A stretch of DNA of 20,878 nt from an uncultured Collinsella sp. (GTDB lineage Bacteria > Actinomycetota > Coriobacteriia > Coriobacteriales > Coriobacteriaceae): positions 1 to 20,878 of the forward strand of contig CABSAN010000035.1 of NCBI GenBank assembly GCA_902475785.1. Direction: 5' to 3'. Numbering within the stretch: position 1 is the stretch's first letter; each line of letters opens with the position of its first letter. The notes below the pieces were generated by a model that was not told the DNA's origin, did not search any database, and saw nothing but the letters and a program-made list of their open reading frames with translations. The position numbers were made by a program, and so were the translations under genes. Shown one piece after another: positions 1 through 7,640 of the stretch.

Positions 1-1002
1 GCCTTTGTGGACTTTGCCACCTTCTGCTTTAAGGAGTACGCCGACCAGGTGACCTATTGGTTCACCTTTAACGAGATCTGGGCCGACGCCTCCAACACCT
101 ACATCGAGGGCACCTTCCCCGGTGGCGTCAAAGCTCACCTGGCCGAGGCCTTCCAGTGCGAGCACAACATGATGCTCGCCCACGCCAAGGCCGTGCTGGC
201 CTTCCACAACGGCGGCTTTAAGGGCAAAATCGGCGTCATCCAGTCGCTGGAGTTTAAGTACCCGCTCAACGAGAACGACCCCGCCGACATCAAGGCCGCC
301 AACAACGAGCACGTGCTGCAAAACCAGTTTTTGCTCGACGCCACCTTCCGCGGCGACTACGCGCCCGACACCCTCGAGTGCGCCAACCGCCTGGCTGCCG
401 TCTCGGGCGGCACCATCGAGATCCTAGACGAGGACCTCGAGATTATGCGCGAGGCCGCGCTCTACAACGACTACCTGGGCGTTAACAACTACCAGTGCCG
501 CTTCTTGAAGGCTTACGACGGCGAGAACGACCTGTACCACAACGGTACGGGCGAGAAGGGCACCGGCCGTTGGCGCGTCAAGGGTATTGGCGAGCATGTG
601 AACAAGCCTGGCATCCCCACCACCGACTGGGACTGGATCATCTATCCCGAGGGTTTGTTCGACCTGCTCGTCTACATTAAGCAGCGCTACCCCAACTACA
701 AGCAGATCTTCATCACCGAGAACGGCATGGGCTACAAGGACCCCTACAAGGACGGTTTTGTGGACGACCAGCCGCGCATCGACTACATCGAGCAGCACCT
801 GCGCTGGTTGCTTAAGGCCATGGAGGTGGGCGTCAACGTGGGCGGCTACTTCCTGTGGAGCCTGCAGGATCAGTTCTCCTGGACCAATGGCTACAACAAG
901 CGTTACGGCTTCTTCTACGTTGACTTTGAAACCCAGAAGCGCACGCCCAAGGCAAGCGCATATTGGTATAAGCACGTAGCGCAGACCCGTCGTCTGGACT
1001 AG
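1..1002 (+). CDS. lacG: 6-phospho-beta-galactosidase, 3' part (5' end outside window)
   Basis: GH1 glycoside hydrolase that would cleave 6-phospho-beta-galactosides delivered by a lactose-type PTS in the cytoplasm. The reading frame is open from base 1, and alignment with the complete paralogue at 9496 shows that roughly the first 140 residues lie upstream of the window, so the GTG at base 7 is internal. Visible motifs are TFNEI with the acid/base Glu at bases 73-75, ITENG with the nucleophile Glu at 718-720, and the loop FSWTNGYNKRYG near the C-terminus. In the Lactococcus LacG family the Ser, Lys and Tyr of this loop bind the 6-phosphate and its Trp favours galactosides. It resembles lacG3 more than lacG2. 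A strong terminator follows. Its permease partner is presumably upstream, outside the window. Confidence 0.93.
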   Translation, partial: AFVDFATFCFKEYADQVTYWFTFNEIWADASNTYIEGTFPGGVKAHLAEAFQCEHNMMLAHAKAVLAFHNGGFKGKIGVIQSLEFKYPLNENDPADIKAANNEHVLQNQFLLDATFRGDYAPDTLECANRLAAVSGGTIEILDEDLEIMREAALYNDYLGVNNYQCRFLKAYDGENDLYHNGTGEKGTGRWRVKGIGEHVNKPGIPTTDWDWIIYPEGLFDLLVYIKQRYPNYKQIFITENGMGYKDPYKDGFVDDQPRIDYIEQHLRWLLKAMEVGVNVGGYFLWSLQDQFSWTNGYNKRYGFFYVDFETQKRTPKASAYWYKHVAQTRRLD

Positions 1003-1047
1003 CGGCTGGCGGGGTCGCCTGCCCACATAACCTGTCCCCATTTCTCA

Positions 1048-1092
1048 GCCGGGGGCGGCACGTCACACGGCGCGCCGCCCCCGGCCTTTTTG
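1048..1092 (+). terminator. Rho-independent terminator of the first lacG
   Basis: A perfect 12-bp GC-rich stem (GCCGGGGGCGGC at 1048-1059 pairing with 1074-1085) with a 14-nt loop is followed by CTTTTTGTG. It lies 45 bases after the lacG stop. Confidence 0.88.
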
Positions 1093-1107
1093 TGCAGGTC
1101 GGAAGCC

Positions 1108-1253
1108 GTTTGTCTCGATCTGTAACATCTAGCCGAGTATTTCGGCCCCAGCTGTTACAGATTGAGATGAACAGGATTGCTCTTTCCAAGAATCTAAATT
1201 TGTAACACGTAGCCCGCTTTTGACCGTCTACCTGTTACAGATCGAGACAAACG
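1108..1253. repeat. Palindromic tandem array 1 (two ~60-bp units, 80-bp period)
   Basis: Two imperfect palindromes of one family occupy 1108-1172 and 1192-1253. Their arms are CTGTAACA and TGTTACAG extended outward by GATC/GAT-type flanks and TCTC/GAGA. The TGTAAC cores start at 1121 and 1201, exactly 80 bases apart. Unit 1 has loop type A (TCTAGCCGAG...), unit 2 loop type B (CGTAGCCCGCTTTTGACCG...). In unit 1 the outer differences between the arms are all G-T wobbles on the plus strand. The array fills the space between the lacG terminator and the end of the convergent lacI1, 10 bases away. No other terminator for lacI1 is visible, so the array may serve that role. Confidence 0.9.
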
Positions 1254-1262
1254 GAGTAGGAC

Positions 1263-2300
1263 CTAACCCCGTATGTACCTAACAGTCGAGCGTTCGACCA
1301 GCGTACTCGGCACATGAATCGCCTCGATAGACGAGCTCTCTCCAATCGCCGCCTCAAACGCAAGCTTACCGACACCGCGCAAATCAAATCGCAGCGTCGT
1401 CAGCCGATTGTGAGGAACAAGTCCCTCGAGTGCGTCGTCGATACCAACCACGCTCACGTCGTCGGGCACGGACAGGCCCGCGTTCTCGAGCGCGGCGATA
1501 ACACCCAGCGCCATCTGGTCATTTGCCGCAAGCACGGCAGTCGGCGCCTGCGACCCGCCGGCAAGCACCTCGGCGGCAATCCGCTCGCCCATGGCGTACC
1601 CACTGTCCGCACTCCAATCGCCACGCAGTATCGGAGCGGCATCGACATGAGCACGACCCAGCGTATCGCGCCAACCGGCCTCACGAAAACGCGAGGAAAT
1701 CGAGCTTTCCGGACCCGCCACAAACCGCATATTCGAGTGACCATGTTCCAGCAGATAATTGGTCAACAGCTCGCACGAACCATACTGGTCGGAGTCGATC
1801 GTCGTGCAGCGCGGATGCGCATACATGGACAGGATGACCGTTCGCACTCCCGGCTGGGGAACAAACTCCTCAAAATCGGGAGCCATGCGGTTCATGTTGA
1901 GAATCATGCCGTCGACGGGTCGCTCGACCATGCGGCGCGAGGCATCGACAAGTGTATAGGGCTTGTCGCCGCCCATCTCGATCATAGTGACGGCAAAATC
2001 GTGCTCGCGCGCCGCTTGCATGATACCCTCGAGCGTCGCCAGGTTACCGACACGTGTGATGTTGTACATGCACAGGCCAATAGAACGATACGATCCGCCG
2101 CGCAACGCCGCTCCAGCAAAATTGGGACGAAAGCCCAGCTCTTCCATGGCGGCCAGCACACGCTTGCGCGTCTTTTCCGTCACGTTGGGCATACCGTTGA
2201 CCACGCGAGACACAGTCTGGCGGCTCACGCCAGCGAGCGCCGCAACCTCTGCCGCGCTCGCCGAACGACCATTCCTTGTCTGCTGAGCCATGCCTTCCAC
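1263..2300 (-). CDS. LacI-family transcriptional repressor 1
   Basis: LacI/GalR-type DNA-binding regulator, probably controlling the divergent lacG2-lacE2 pair. The N-terminal helix-turn-helix reads AAEVAALAGVSRQTVSRVVNG, followed by the hinge helix region (RPNFAGAALRGG) and a periplasmic-binding-protein-like sensor domain (SIGLCMYNI, AVLAANDQMALGVIAAL, VSVVGIDD). I place the start at GTG 2298-2300, with GCAGG five bases upstream. The paralogue lacI2 has the same arrangement (a GTG three codons before an ATG). ATG 2289-2291 is the alternative, and an in-frame ATG at 2348 lacks a good ribosome site. Length is about 345 residues, normal for the family. The inducer cannot be told from sequence; a sugar phosphate or free sugar from the beta-galactoside pathway is likely. 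Confidence 0.9.
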   Translation of the reverse strand: MEGMAQQTRNGRSASAAEVAALAGVSRQTVSRVVNGMPNVTEKTRKRVLAAMEELGFRPNFAGAALRGGSYRSIGLCMYNITRVGNLATLEGIMQAAREHDFAVTMIEMGGDKPYTLVDASRRMVERPVDGMILNMNRMAPDFEEFVPQPGVRTVILSMYAHPRCTTIDSDQYGSCELLTNYLLEHGHSNMRFVAGPESSISSRFREAGWRDTLGRAHVDAAPILRGDWSADSGYAMGERIAAEVLAGGSQAPTAVLAANDQMALGVIAALENAGLSVPDDVSVVGIDDALEGLVPHNRLTTLRFDLRGVGKLAFEAAIGESSSIEAIHVPSTLVERSTVRYIRG

Positions 2301-2351
2301 GCTAACCTGCTTCCCAACTATTCCCCGCGCCCATGGCGCATCGTACATACA

Positions 2352-2367
2352 TTGATAACGTGCTCAT
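2352..2367. promoter_or_regulatory. Candidate LacI1 operator O1
   Basis: TTGATAACGTGCTCAT shares its right ten bases (ACGTGCTCAT) with two further sites at 2484 and 2506. It has the central ACGT typical of LacI-family dyads, but its left half is imperfect. It lies 52 bases upstream of the lacI1 start, a position suited to autoregulation. Confidence 0.5.
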
Positions 2368-2483
2368 GATACCCGAGCCATATACCACAACATGAAAACT
2401 TCTGTCAATCAAAACCGCTTACCGAACAAATACAACCGTTCGCGGCTGTTTGAAGTTGTTTTGTTTCTATACATCCCAGCTGG

Positions 2484-2521
2484 ATGTTAACGTGCTCATT
2501 GTCAAATGTTCACGTGCTCAT
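2484..2521. promoter_or_regulatory. Tandem candidate LacI1 operators O2 and O3
   Basis: Two 16-bp dyads, ATGTTAACGTGCTCAT (2484-2499) and ATGTTCACGTGCTCAT (2506-2521), fit the symmetric pattern ATGnnnACGTnnnCAT centred on CG. They are 22 bases apart, about two helical turns, so two repressor dimers would bind the same face. They lie 120-160 bases before lacG2, in the divergent lacI1-lacG2 control region. I could not settle the -35 and -10 elements. The rest of 2301-2641 is AT-rich leader without a visible gene. Confidence 0.65.
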
Positions 2522-2641
2522 TTTGGTTCTAATCATTTTAAGATAGTGTTTATCGGGCTTTTTCACCGCTGAACGCTAACCAGGGAGCCTCCTGAGCGCA
2601 AACGCACAATATCGAACAGTGAGACGAGAGGGTGTATACAT

Positions 2642-4084
2642 ATGTCTTTGCTAAACCGCGTGCAGCAGCTGCCGAAGGGCTTTGTTTGGGGCGCCGCAAC
2701 CGCCGCGTACCAAACGGAAGGTTCCACGAAGGTGGCAGGCAAGGGTAAGACCATGTGGGACGATTACCTTGTCGCCCAGGGTCGCTTTTTGCCCGACCCG
2801 GCCAGTGATTTCTACAACCGCTACGAGGAGGATATCCGCCTTTCTGCCGAGCATGGACTCAACGCCATCCGTGTGTCCATCGCCTGGACCCGCATCTTCC
2901 CCAACGGCGACGATGCCGAGCCCCTCGCCGAGGGCGTTAAGCACTACCACGAGCTGTTCGCCTGCTGCAAAAAGTATGGCGTCGAGCCCTATGTGTCCCT
3001 GCATCACTTTGACTCCCCCGCCGCCCTGTTCAACCAGGGCGACTGGCTCAACCGCAAGACCGTCGACGCCTATGTGCGCTATGCCGAGTTCTGCTTCCGC
3101 GAGTTCCGCGAGGTCAAGAATTGGTTCACCATCAACGAGCTCATCAGCCTCTCGCACTCCCAATACATCCAAGGCAACTTCCCGCCCAACCATCACTTTG
3201 ATGTGACGAGCGGCATCCAGAGCCAGCACAACGAGCTCGTTGCCCACGCCCGCGCCGTCAACCTGTATAAGGATCTTGACGAGACCGAGCACCTGGGCGG
3301 ACGCATTGGCATGGTCAACGTCCTGACGCCGGCATATCCTGCCACCGACTCGCCCGCCGACCAGCACGCCGCCGACCTGTACAACGCCTTCTACACCGAC
3401 TTCATCATGGACGGCGCCTTCCTGGGCCACTACTCCGCGCGCACCCTCTCACTCATCAACGAGATTCTGCGTGCCAACAACGCCACACTTACGGTTGAGG
3501 ACAGCGACATGGAGGAGCTCGCCAAGGCGGCGCCCCGCAACGATATGTTCGGCCTCAACTACTATCAGTCGGCGTTTATCGCCGCCTACGATGGCGAGTC
3601 CACCAACAGCTTTAACGGCACCGGAGACAAGGGCACCTCGTGCTTTAAGTTTAAGGGCGTCGGGCAGCAGGTCGATATGCCGGGTATCCCCACCACCGAC
3701 TGGGATTGGCTCATCTACCCGCAAGGCCTCTACGACACGCTCAAGCGCATCAGCGCCACCTATCCCAACCTCCCCGTCATCTATATCACCGAAAACGGCC
3801 TGGGCCACAAGGACCCCGAGCCCGACGCAAACGGCATCGTCGCCGATCCCGAGCGCATCGACTTTGTCGACCAGCACATGGAGAAGGTGCTCCAGGCGCG
3901 CGCCGAGGGCGTCGACGTCCAGGGCTACTTTATCTGGAGCCTGCAGGACCAGTTCTCGTGGGCCAATGGCTATAACAAGCGCTACGGCCTGTTCTACATC
4001 GACTTCGACACGCAAAAACGCTACATCAAGCAGTCGGCACTCTGGTACAAGGAGCTCGCCGACACCATGGCGGACGCGCAGTAG
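2642..4084 (+). CDS. lacG: 6-phospho-beta-galactosidase (lacG2)
   Basis: Complete GH1 enzyme of 480 residues that would hydrolyse PTS-phosphorylated beta-galactosides in the cytoplasm. The N-terminus FVWGAATAAYQTEG is the GH1 signature. The acid/base Glu is E166 (TINEL) and the nucleophile E384 (ITENG). S439, K446 and Y448 in FSWANGYNKRYG match the phosphate-binding loop of LacG, and W440 points to galacto- rather than gluco-configuration. ATG 2642 has GAGAGGG nine bases upstream. It is the most divergent of the three lacG copies here (for example NEL instead of NEI, and a different stretch around 3190-3340), so its preferred aglycone may differ. It is the first gene of a probable operon with lacE2 and lies divergent from lacI1. 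Confidence 0.94.
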   Translation: MSLLNRVQQLPKGFVWGAATAAYQTEGSTKVAGKGKTMWDDYLVAQGRFLPDPASDFYNRYEEDIRLSAEHGLNAIRVSIAWTRIFPNGDDAEPLAEGVKHYHELFACCKKYGVEPYVSLHHFDSPAALFNQGDWLNRKTVDAYVRYAEFCFREFREVKNWFTINELISLSHSQYIQGNFPPNHHFDVTSGIQSQHNELVAHARAVNLYKDLDETEHLGGRIGMVNVLTPAYPATDSPADQHAADLYNAFYTDFIMDGAFLGHYSARTLSLINEILRANNATLTVEDSDMEELAKAAPRNDMFGLNYYQSAFIAAYDGESTNSFNGTGDKGTSCFKFKGVGQQVDMPGIPTTDWDWLIYPQGLYDTLKRISATYPNLPVIYITENGLGHKDPEPDANGIVADPERIDFVDQHMEKVLQARAEGVDVQGYFIWSLQDQFSWANGYNKRYGLFYIDFDTQKRYIKQSALWYKELADTMADAQ

Positions 4085-4100
4085 CGCATCGCCTCGCTTT

Positions 4101-4152
4101 CTCCCGAGAAGGGAGCGGCCCTATGCGATACAAACCCAGCCGCTCCCCTCTC
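4101..4152 (+). other. Intercistronic alternative RNA hairpins between lacG2 and lacE2
   Basis: GGGAGCGGC (4111-4119) pairs perfectly with 4139-4147, extendable to 14 pairs with one mismatch. The same GGGAG can instead pair with CTCCC at 4101-4105. There is no following T-run, so it is not a standard terminator. It could stabilise the upstream message or set the lacG2:lacE2 ratio. Confidence 0.5.
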
Positions 4153-4260
4153 TCCCCCTGGGACCGACCCCGCCTGCACCCGGGCTTTTAGCAAGCGGGA
4201 GACCATATAGGTTTTCAATGTCCATGCCATTAAGATTTCATGCAAAGAGGAGCGTGAACT

Positions 4261-6021
4261 CTGGAATCGATCGTTAAGTTCTTGGAGAAAGGTCAGCCGT
4301 ACTTCGACAAGGTCTCTAAGAACATCTACCTTCAGGCCATTAAAGACGGCTTTTTGGCAGCAATGCCCATCATCCTGTCTTCTTCTGTCTTCCTGCTTAT
4401 TTCAACCCTGCCGGGCGTTGTCGCCACGGTCGGCGGCTTTACGCTGCCCGACTGGTGGAACGTCGACGTCGTGAACTTCTGCAACAAGGTTTACAACTTC
4501 ACGATGGGCGTCGTGGGCATCATGGTCGCCGGCACCACCGCAAGCGCGCTGACCGGCTCCAAGAACCGCCGCATGCCTGCCGGCAAGGCCATCAACGCCA
4601 CGAGCACCATGGTCGCCGCCATGTGCGCTATGCTCATCTTGGCCGTTACCCAGACGAGTGCCAAGATCGACGGCGCCGATGTCTCGGTGTTCTTTACCGA
4701 CAACATGGGCACCAAGGGCCTGCTGAGCTCCTTTGTCGCCGCATTTGCCACGGTCAACATCTATGCCTTCTGCATTAAGCGAGACATCACCATCAAGCTG
4801 CCCAAAGAAGTCCCCGGCGCCATCGCCCAGAACTTCCGCGACATCTTCGCCTTCAGCTTCTCCATCCTGTTTGTCGCCGTCATCGACGTTATCTGCCGCA
4901 CCTGCTTGGCCGTCCCGTTTGCCAACGTCATCTCCACGCTGGTGAGCCCGCTGTTCGCCGCTGCCGATTCCTACGCCGGCCTCGCCCTCATCTGGTTCAT
5001 GATCCCGCTGTTCTGGTTCATGGGCATCCACGGCCCCTCGGTCGTTAAGCCTGCCCTCAACGCCGCGCTGTTTGGCAACATCACTACCAACCTCGCCACG
5101 CTGCAGGCCGGCGGTCACCCCGCCCTCGCCCTGACCGAGAACTTCGGTAACTACATCGGCGAACTCGGCGGCACCGGCGCCACGTTCATTGTCCCGATCA
5201 TCTTCCTGCTCTTTATGCGCTCCAAGCAGCTCAAGGCCGTCGGCAAAGCCTCTGTCGTACCCGTGATGTTCGCCGTCAACGAGCCGCTGCTGTTCGCCGC
5301 GCCCATCATCCTCAACCCGTACTTCCTGATCCCGTTCCTGTTTGCCCCCGTGGCCAACGTCCTCATTGGTAAGTTCTTCATCGACTTTTTGGGCATGAAC
5401 GGCTTTATCTATGCCATGCCGTGGGCACTCCCCGGACCGATCGGCACCTTCATCGACACCAACTTCCAGCCGATCTCTCTGGTCCTGGTTGTCGTCCTGC
5501 TGGTCGTTGACTTCTTGATCTACTACCCGTTCTGCAAGGCCTACGACAACGTCCTGTGCAAGCAGGAGGCCGAGACCCTGGCCGAAGAAGAGGCCGAGGA
5601 GACCAAGGCCGTCAAGACCGCTGCCGCCCCCGCCGTTGAGGCTCCCGTTGTCGAGACCGCTTCTGCCACTGAGGCCTCCGCAGCTCCGTCCGCCCTTAAG
5701 GGCAAGGACCTGAGGGTTCTGGTTCTGTGCGCTGGCGCCGGCACCTCTGCACTGCTCGCCAACGCGCTTAAGGAAGGCGCCGACGAGCTGGGCATCGACA
5801 TTACCGCCAACGCCGGTGCCTACGGCAGCCACTACGCCATCATGGACCAGTACAACGTCATCGTCCTGGCTCCGCAGGTTCGCACCTATTACAACGAGAT
5901 GAAGGCCGACACCGACCGCCTGGGCATCACGCTGCTGTCGCCCAAGGGCAAACAGTACATCGACCTCACTAAGGATCCCAAGGGTGCCGTCGCCTGGATC
6001 GAGGAAAACCTCGAGGCATAA
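4261..6021 (+). CDS. lacE: Lactose-type PTS permease EIICB (lacE2), probable CTG start
   Basis: Membrane PTS component that transports and phosphorylates a beta-galactoside. The hydrophobic EIIC domain spans roughly residues 1-435. It carries the conserved His of GIHGPSVV (H257) and the Glu of VNEPLLF (E341), equivalent to substrate-binding residues of the diacetylchitobiose/lactose EIIC family. An Ala/Glu-rich linker (about 436-482) leads to a lactose-type EIIB domain whose phospho-acceptor is C490 in VLCAGAGTS. Start: the paralogues begin MDAIVK(M/F)LEKHQP, and here the aligned sequence is LESIVKFLEKGQP with CTG at the Met position. AGAGGAG ends eight bases before this CTG and an in-frame TGA lies just upstream. 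TTG 4282 is the only conventional alternative and would remove seven conserved residues. About 586 residues, as usual for LacE. No EIIA gene is nearby. Confidence 0.93.
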   Translation: MESIVKFLEKGQPYFDKVSKNIYLQAIKDGFLAAMPIILSSSVFLLISTLPGVVATVGGFTLPDWWNVDVVNFCNKVYNFTMGVVGIMVAGTTASALTGSKNRRMPAGKAINATSTMVAAMCAMLILAVTQTSAKIDGADVSVFFTDNMGTKGLLSSFVAAFATVNIYAFCIKRDITIKLPKEVPGAIAQNFRDIFAFSFSILFVAVIDVICRTCLAVPFANVISTLVSPLFAAADSYAGLALIWFMIPLFWFMGIHGPSVVKPALNAALFGNITTNLATLQAGGHPALALTENFGNYIGELGGTGATFIVPIIFLLFMRSKQLKAVGKASVVPVMFAVNEPLLFAAPIILNPYFLIPFLFAPVANVLIGKFFIDFLGMNGFIYAMPWALPGPIGTFIDTNFQPISLVLVVVLLVVDFLIYYPFCKAYDNVLCKQEAETLAEEEAEETKAVKTAAAPAVEAPVVETASATEASAAPSALKGKDLRVLVLCAGAGTSALLANALKEGADELGIDITANAGAYGSHYAIMDQYNVIVLAPQVRTYYNEMKADTDRLGITLLSPKGKQYIDLTKDPKGAVAWIEENLEA

Positions 6022-6053
6022 GACGCTGACACCACCTGCCGCTCGCAGACAAT

Positions 6054-6098
6054 AAATGGCCCGTGCATCGATGTGTGATGCGCGGGCCATTTTGTTTA
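6054..6098 (+). terminator. Rho-independent terminator of lacG2-lacE2
   Basis: AAATGGCCCG and GCATC (6054-6069, one unpaired base) pair with GATGC and CGGGCCATTT (6077-6093), followed by TGTTT. It starts 32 bases after the lacE2 stop. The A-rich left flank means it might also act on the opposite strand. Confidence 0.85.
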
Positions 6099-6116
6099 GA
6101 CCGCACCCGTCCTCCT

Positions 6117-6337
6117 GTTCACCTCGATCCGTAACATCTAGCCGAGTTTTTTGGTCCTAGCTGTTACAGATCGAGGTGAACGCACAGGCCAAGCCGAAAA
6201 TCTCAATCTGTAACATGTAGACCGCTTTTGACCGCTTAGATGTTACAGATCGAGACAAACGGAATAAGCCGAGCCGAAAGATCTCAATCTGTAACATCTA
6301 GCAGGGATTTTCGGTCCTAACTGTTACAGATTGAGAT
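6117..6337. repeat. Palindromic tandem array 2 (three units, ~80-bp period)
   Basis: Units lie at 6117-6181, 6201-6256 and 6281-6337. The GTAAC cores begin at 6131, 6210 and 6291, giving periods of 79 and 81 bases. Loop types run A, B, A. Unit 3 (6117) has outer arms GTTCACCTC/GAGGTGAAC and unit 5 (6281) has CAATC/GATTG. Other copies have TGTCTC/GAGACA and CGATC/GATCG at these places, so both sides of the stem have changed together. Spacers resemble each other (CACAGGCCAAGCCGAAAA and GGAATAAGCCGAGCCGAAAG). The array lies between the ends of convergent lacE2 and lacI2, 18 bases from the lacI2 stop. Confidence 0.92.
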
Positions 6338-6354
6338 GAACAGGCCGAGCACGT

Positions 6355-7365
6355 CTACGCCCGCAGGTCCTTCACGCTGGAACGCTCGACCAGCACACCC
6401 GAGACAAGCGTACGGCTTCTGGAGCTCGGGGCTTCCAGACCTGCGACGACCTCGTTAAGCGCACGGATGCCCAGCTCGCGGTGGCGAAACTTCACCGACG
6501 TCAGAATCGAGTTGGGAATCGTCTTGTAGAGCTCATCGTCGAAGCCGATCACGGACACGTCGTCGGGCACACTGAGCCCTTTGTCACGTAGAGCCATCAT
6601 CACGCCGTTTGCCATGCAGTCGTTAGCGGCGAGGACCGCCGTGCAATCGGGTTTATCGGCAAGCGCAAGGCCTGCGGCATAGCCACTATCCGCATTCCAA
6701 TCGCCTTGCAGAGGCTCGGGCGGCTCAATGCCACGCGCCTCGAGCGCCGCACGCCAACCTTTCATACGGCACTGGCTCGACAGCGACTCTTTCTTACCAG
6801 AGACGAAGTACACGTTCTTGTGTCCGCGATTCAAGAAGTACTCGCATGCCATGCGCGCGCCGCCCTCTTGGTCGTCACTGACGGTAGAGCAGGTAGGATG
6901 TTCCATCGAGGTAATAATCACCGTCTTGAGGTCTTTCGGCGCCTCAAAGGTATCAAAGTCATCGACCATCTGACGCAGGTTGAAGATCATGCCATCAACA
7001 GGCAGCTGCGACATCCTACGCGCCGCTTCGGCAAGGGTCATCTTCTCCCCAGCCCGCTTTTTGATCATCGTGAGCGCAAAGCCTCGCTCTTCGGCGGCAT
7101 CGGCGATACCGTCAATCATGTCCACGGCGCCGCCCGACAAGTGGAACATCACCACGCCGATGCACCCGTAACGGCCTAACTTGAGTGAACGCGCGGCAAA
7201 GTTGGCTCGAAACCCGAGCGCCTCCATGGCCGCATGGACCTTATCGCGCGTCGACTCTCGCACGCTATCAGGCTCGTTGATCACGCGCGACACCGTCTTG
7301 AGAGAAACACCCGCGGCAACTGCCACATCGTTCATTGAGACATTTTTCTTGTCCATCGTTGCCAC
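6355..7365 (-). CDS. LacI-family transcriptional repressor 2
   Basis: Paralogue of LacI1, probably repressing the divergent lacE3-lacG3 pair. The helix-turn-helix is MNDVAVAAGVSLKTVSRVINEPDSV, then RANFAARSLKLGRYGCIGVV and a PBP-like sensor domain with TAVLAANDCMANGVMMAL and VSVIGFDDE. I choose GTG 7363-7365, preceded by GGAG at a five-base spacing; ATG 7354-7356 is the alternative and lacks a well-spaced site. About 336 residues, normal for the family. Just 3' of it lies palindromic array 2 rather than a classical terminator. The ligand cannot be read from sequence. Confidence 0.91.
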   Translation of the reverse strand: MATMDKKNVSMNDVAVAAGVSLKTVSRVINEPDSVRESTRDKVHAAMEALGFRANFAARSLKLGRYGCIGVVMFHLSGGAVDMIDGIADAAEERGFALTMIKKRAGEKMTLAEAARRMSQLPVDGMIFNLRQMVDDFDTFEAPKDLKTVIITSMEHPTCSTVSDDQEGGARMACEYFLNRGHKNVYFVSGKKESLSSQCRMKGWRAALEARGIEPPEPLQGDWNADSGYAAGLALADKPDCTAVLAANDCMANGVMMALRDKGLSVPDDVSVIGFDDELYKTIPNSILTSVKFRHRELGIRALNEVVAGLEAPSSRSRTLVSGVLVERSSVKDLRA

Positions 7366-7407
7366 TATTTCTCCAGTCGGTTTTGCATCGCTTATTTTTT
7401 GTGTTCT

Positions 7408-7434
7408 AGCATACACTACCTGCCCAACTGACAA
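7408..7434 (-). promoter_or_regulatory. Possible lacI2 promoter
   Basis: On the minus strand TTGTCA (7429-7434) and TATGCT (7408-7413) are separated by 15 bases, followed by a 40-base leader to the lacI2 start. The spacing is shorter than ideal, so this is tentative. Confidence 0.35.
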
Positions 7435-7495
7435 ATCAGCCGTTTATCGGACAATATCGACCGTTCACCCGTAAATCCTTGTTGCTCTTCCAAAA

Positions 7496-7512
7496 ATGTC
7501 TTACGTTGTCAT
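7496..7512. promoter_or_regulatory. Candidate secondary LacI2 operator
   Basis: ATGTCTTACGTTGTCAT shares the ten bases ACGTTGTCAT with the strong palindrome 23 bases downstream. Only its right half is well conserved, consistent with a weaker accessory site. Confidence 0.5.
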
Positions 7513-7515
7513 TAA

Positions 7516-7539
7516 CGAAATGACAACGTTGTCATTTCG
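7516..7539. promoter_or_regulatory. Candidate main LacI2 operator (24-bp perfect palindrome)
   Basis: A perfect 24-bp palindrome centred on the CG at 7527/7528, with core ATGACAACGTTGTCAT. It fits the pattern ATGnnnACGTnnnCAT found at the lacI1 promoter, with different spacer bases. It lies between divergent lacI2 and lacE3, about 100 bases before lacE3. Confidence 0.75.
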
Positions 7540-7544
7540 CAATG

Positions 7545-7563
7545 CCTTCCTTACCCAGGAAGG
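7545..7563 (+). other. Leader hairpin upstream of lacE3
   Basis: CCTTCCT (7545-7551) pairs with AGGAAGG (7557-7563) around a five-base loop, six bases past the palindrome, with no T-run after it. It may be a 5' stabilising hairpin; its function is unknown. Confidence 0.35.
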
Positions 7564-7640
7564 TTTCCGGGCAGTCCTGACCATCCATCGACGACCAGTT
7601 CCATCCACATGCATCGCGCATCAAGCAGCAAAGGAGCTCT

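Noticed and set aside
424..1041. Minus-strand frame opposite the first lacG
   Set aside because: Val/Leu-rich shadow of the lacG codons. Equivalent shadows are seen opposite lacG2 and lacG3.
1314..2369. Plus-strand open frame across lacI1
   Set aside because: It lies antisense to a well-supported LacI gene. It is rich in Arg/His with no recognisable motif or ribosome site.
4254..4277. GTG 4254 as the start of lacE2
   Set aside because: It is out of frame with lacE2, only one base from the ribosome site, and meets a stop after seven codons.
4402..6090. Long open frame on the minus strand opposite lacE2
   Set aside because: It is a composition-driven shadow of the GC-rich lacE2 frame. The translation is Gly/Asp/His-rich with no domain, and a similar shadow occurs opposite lacE3 (7551-9545).
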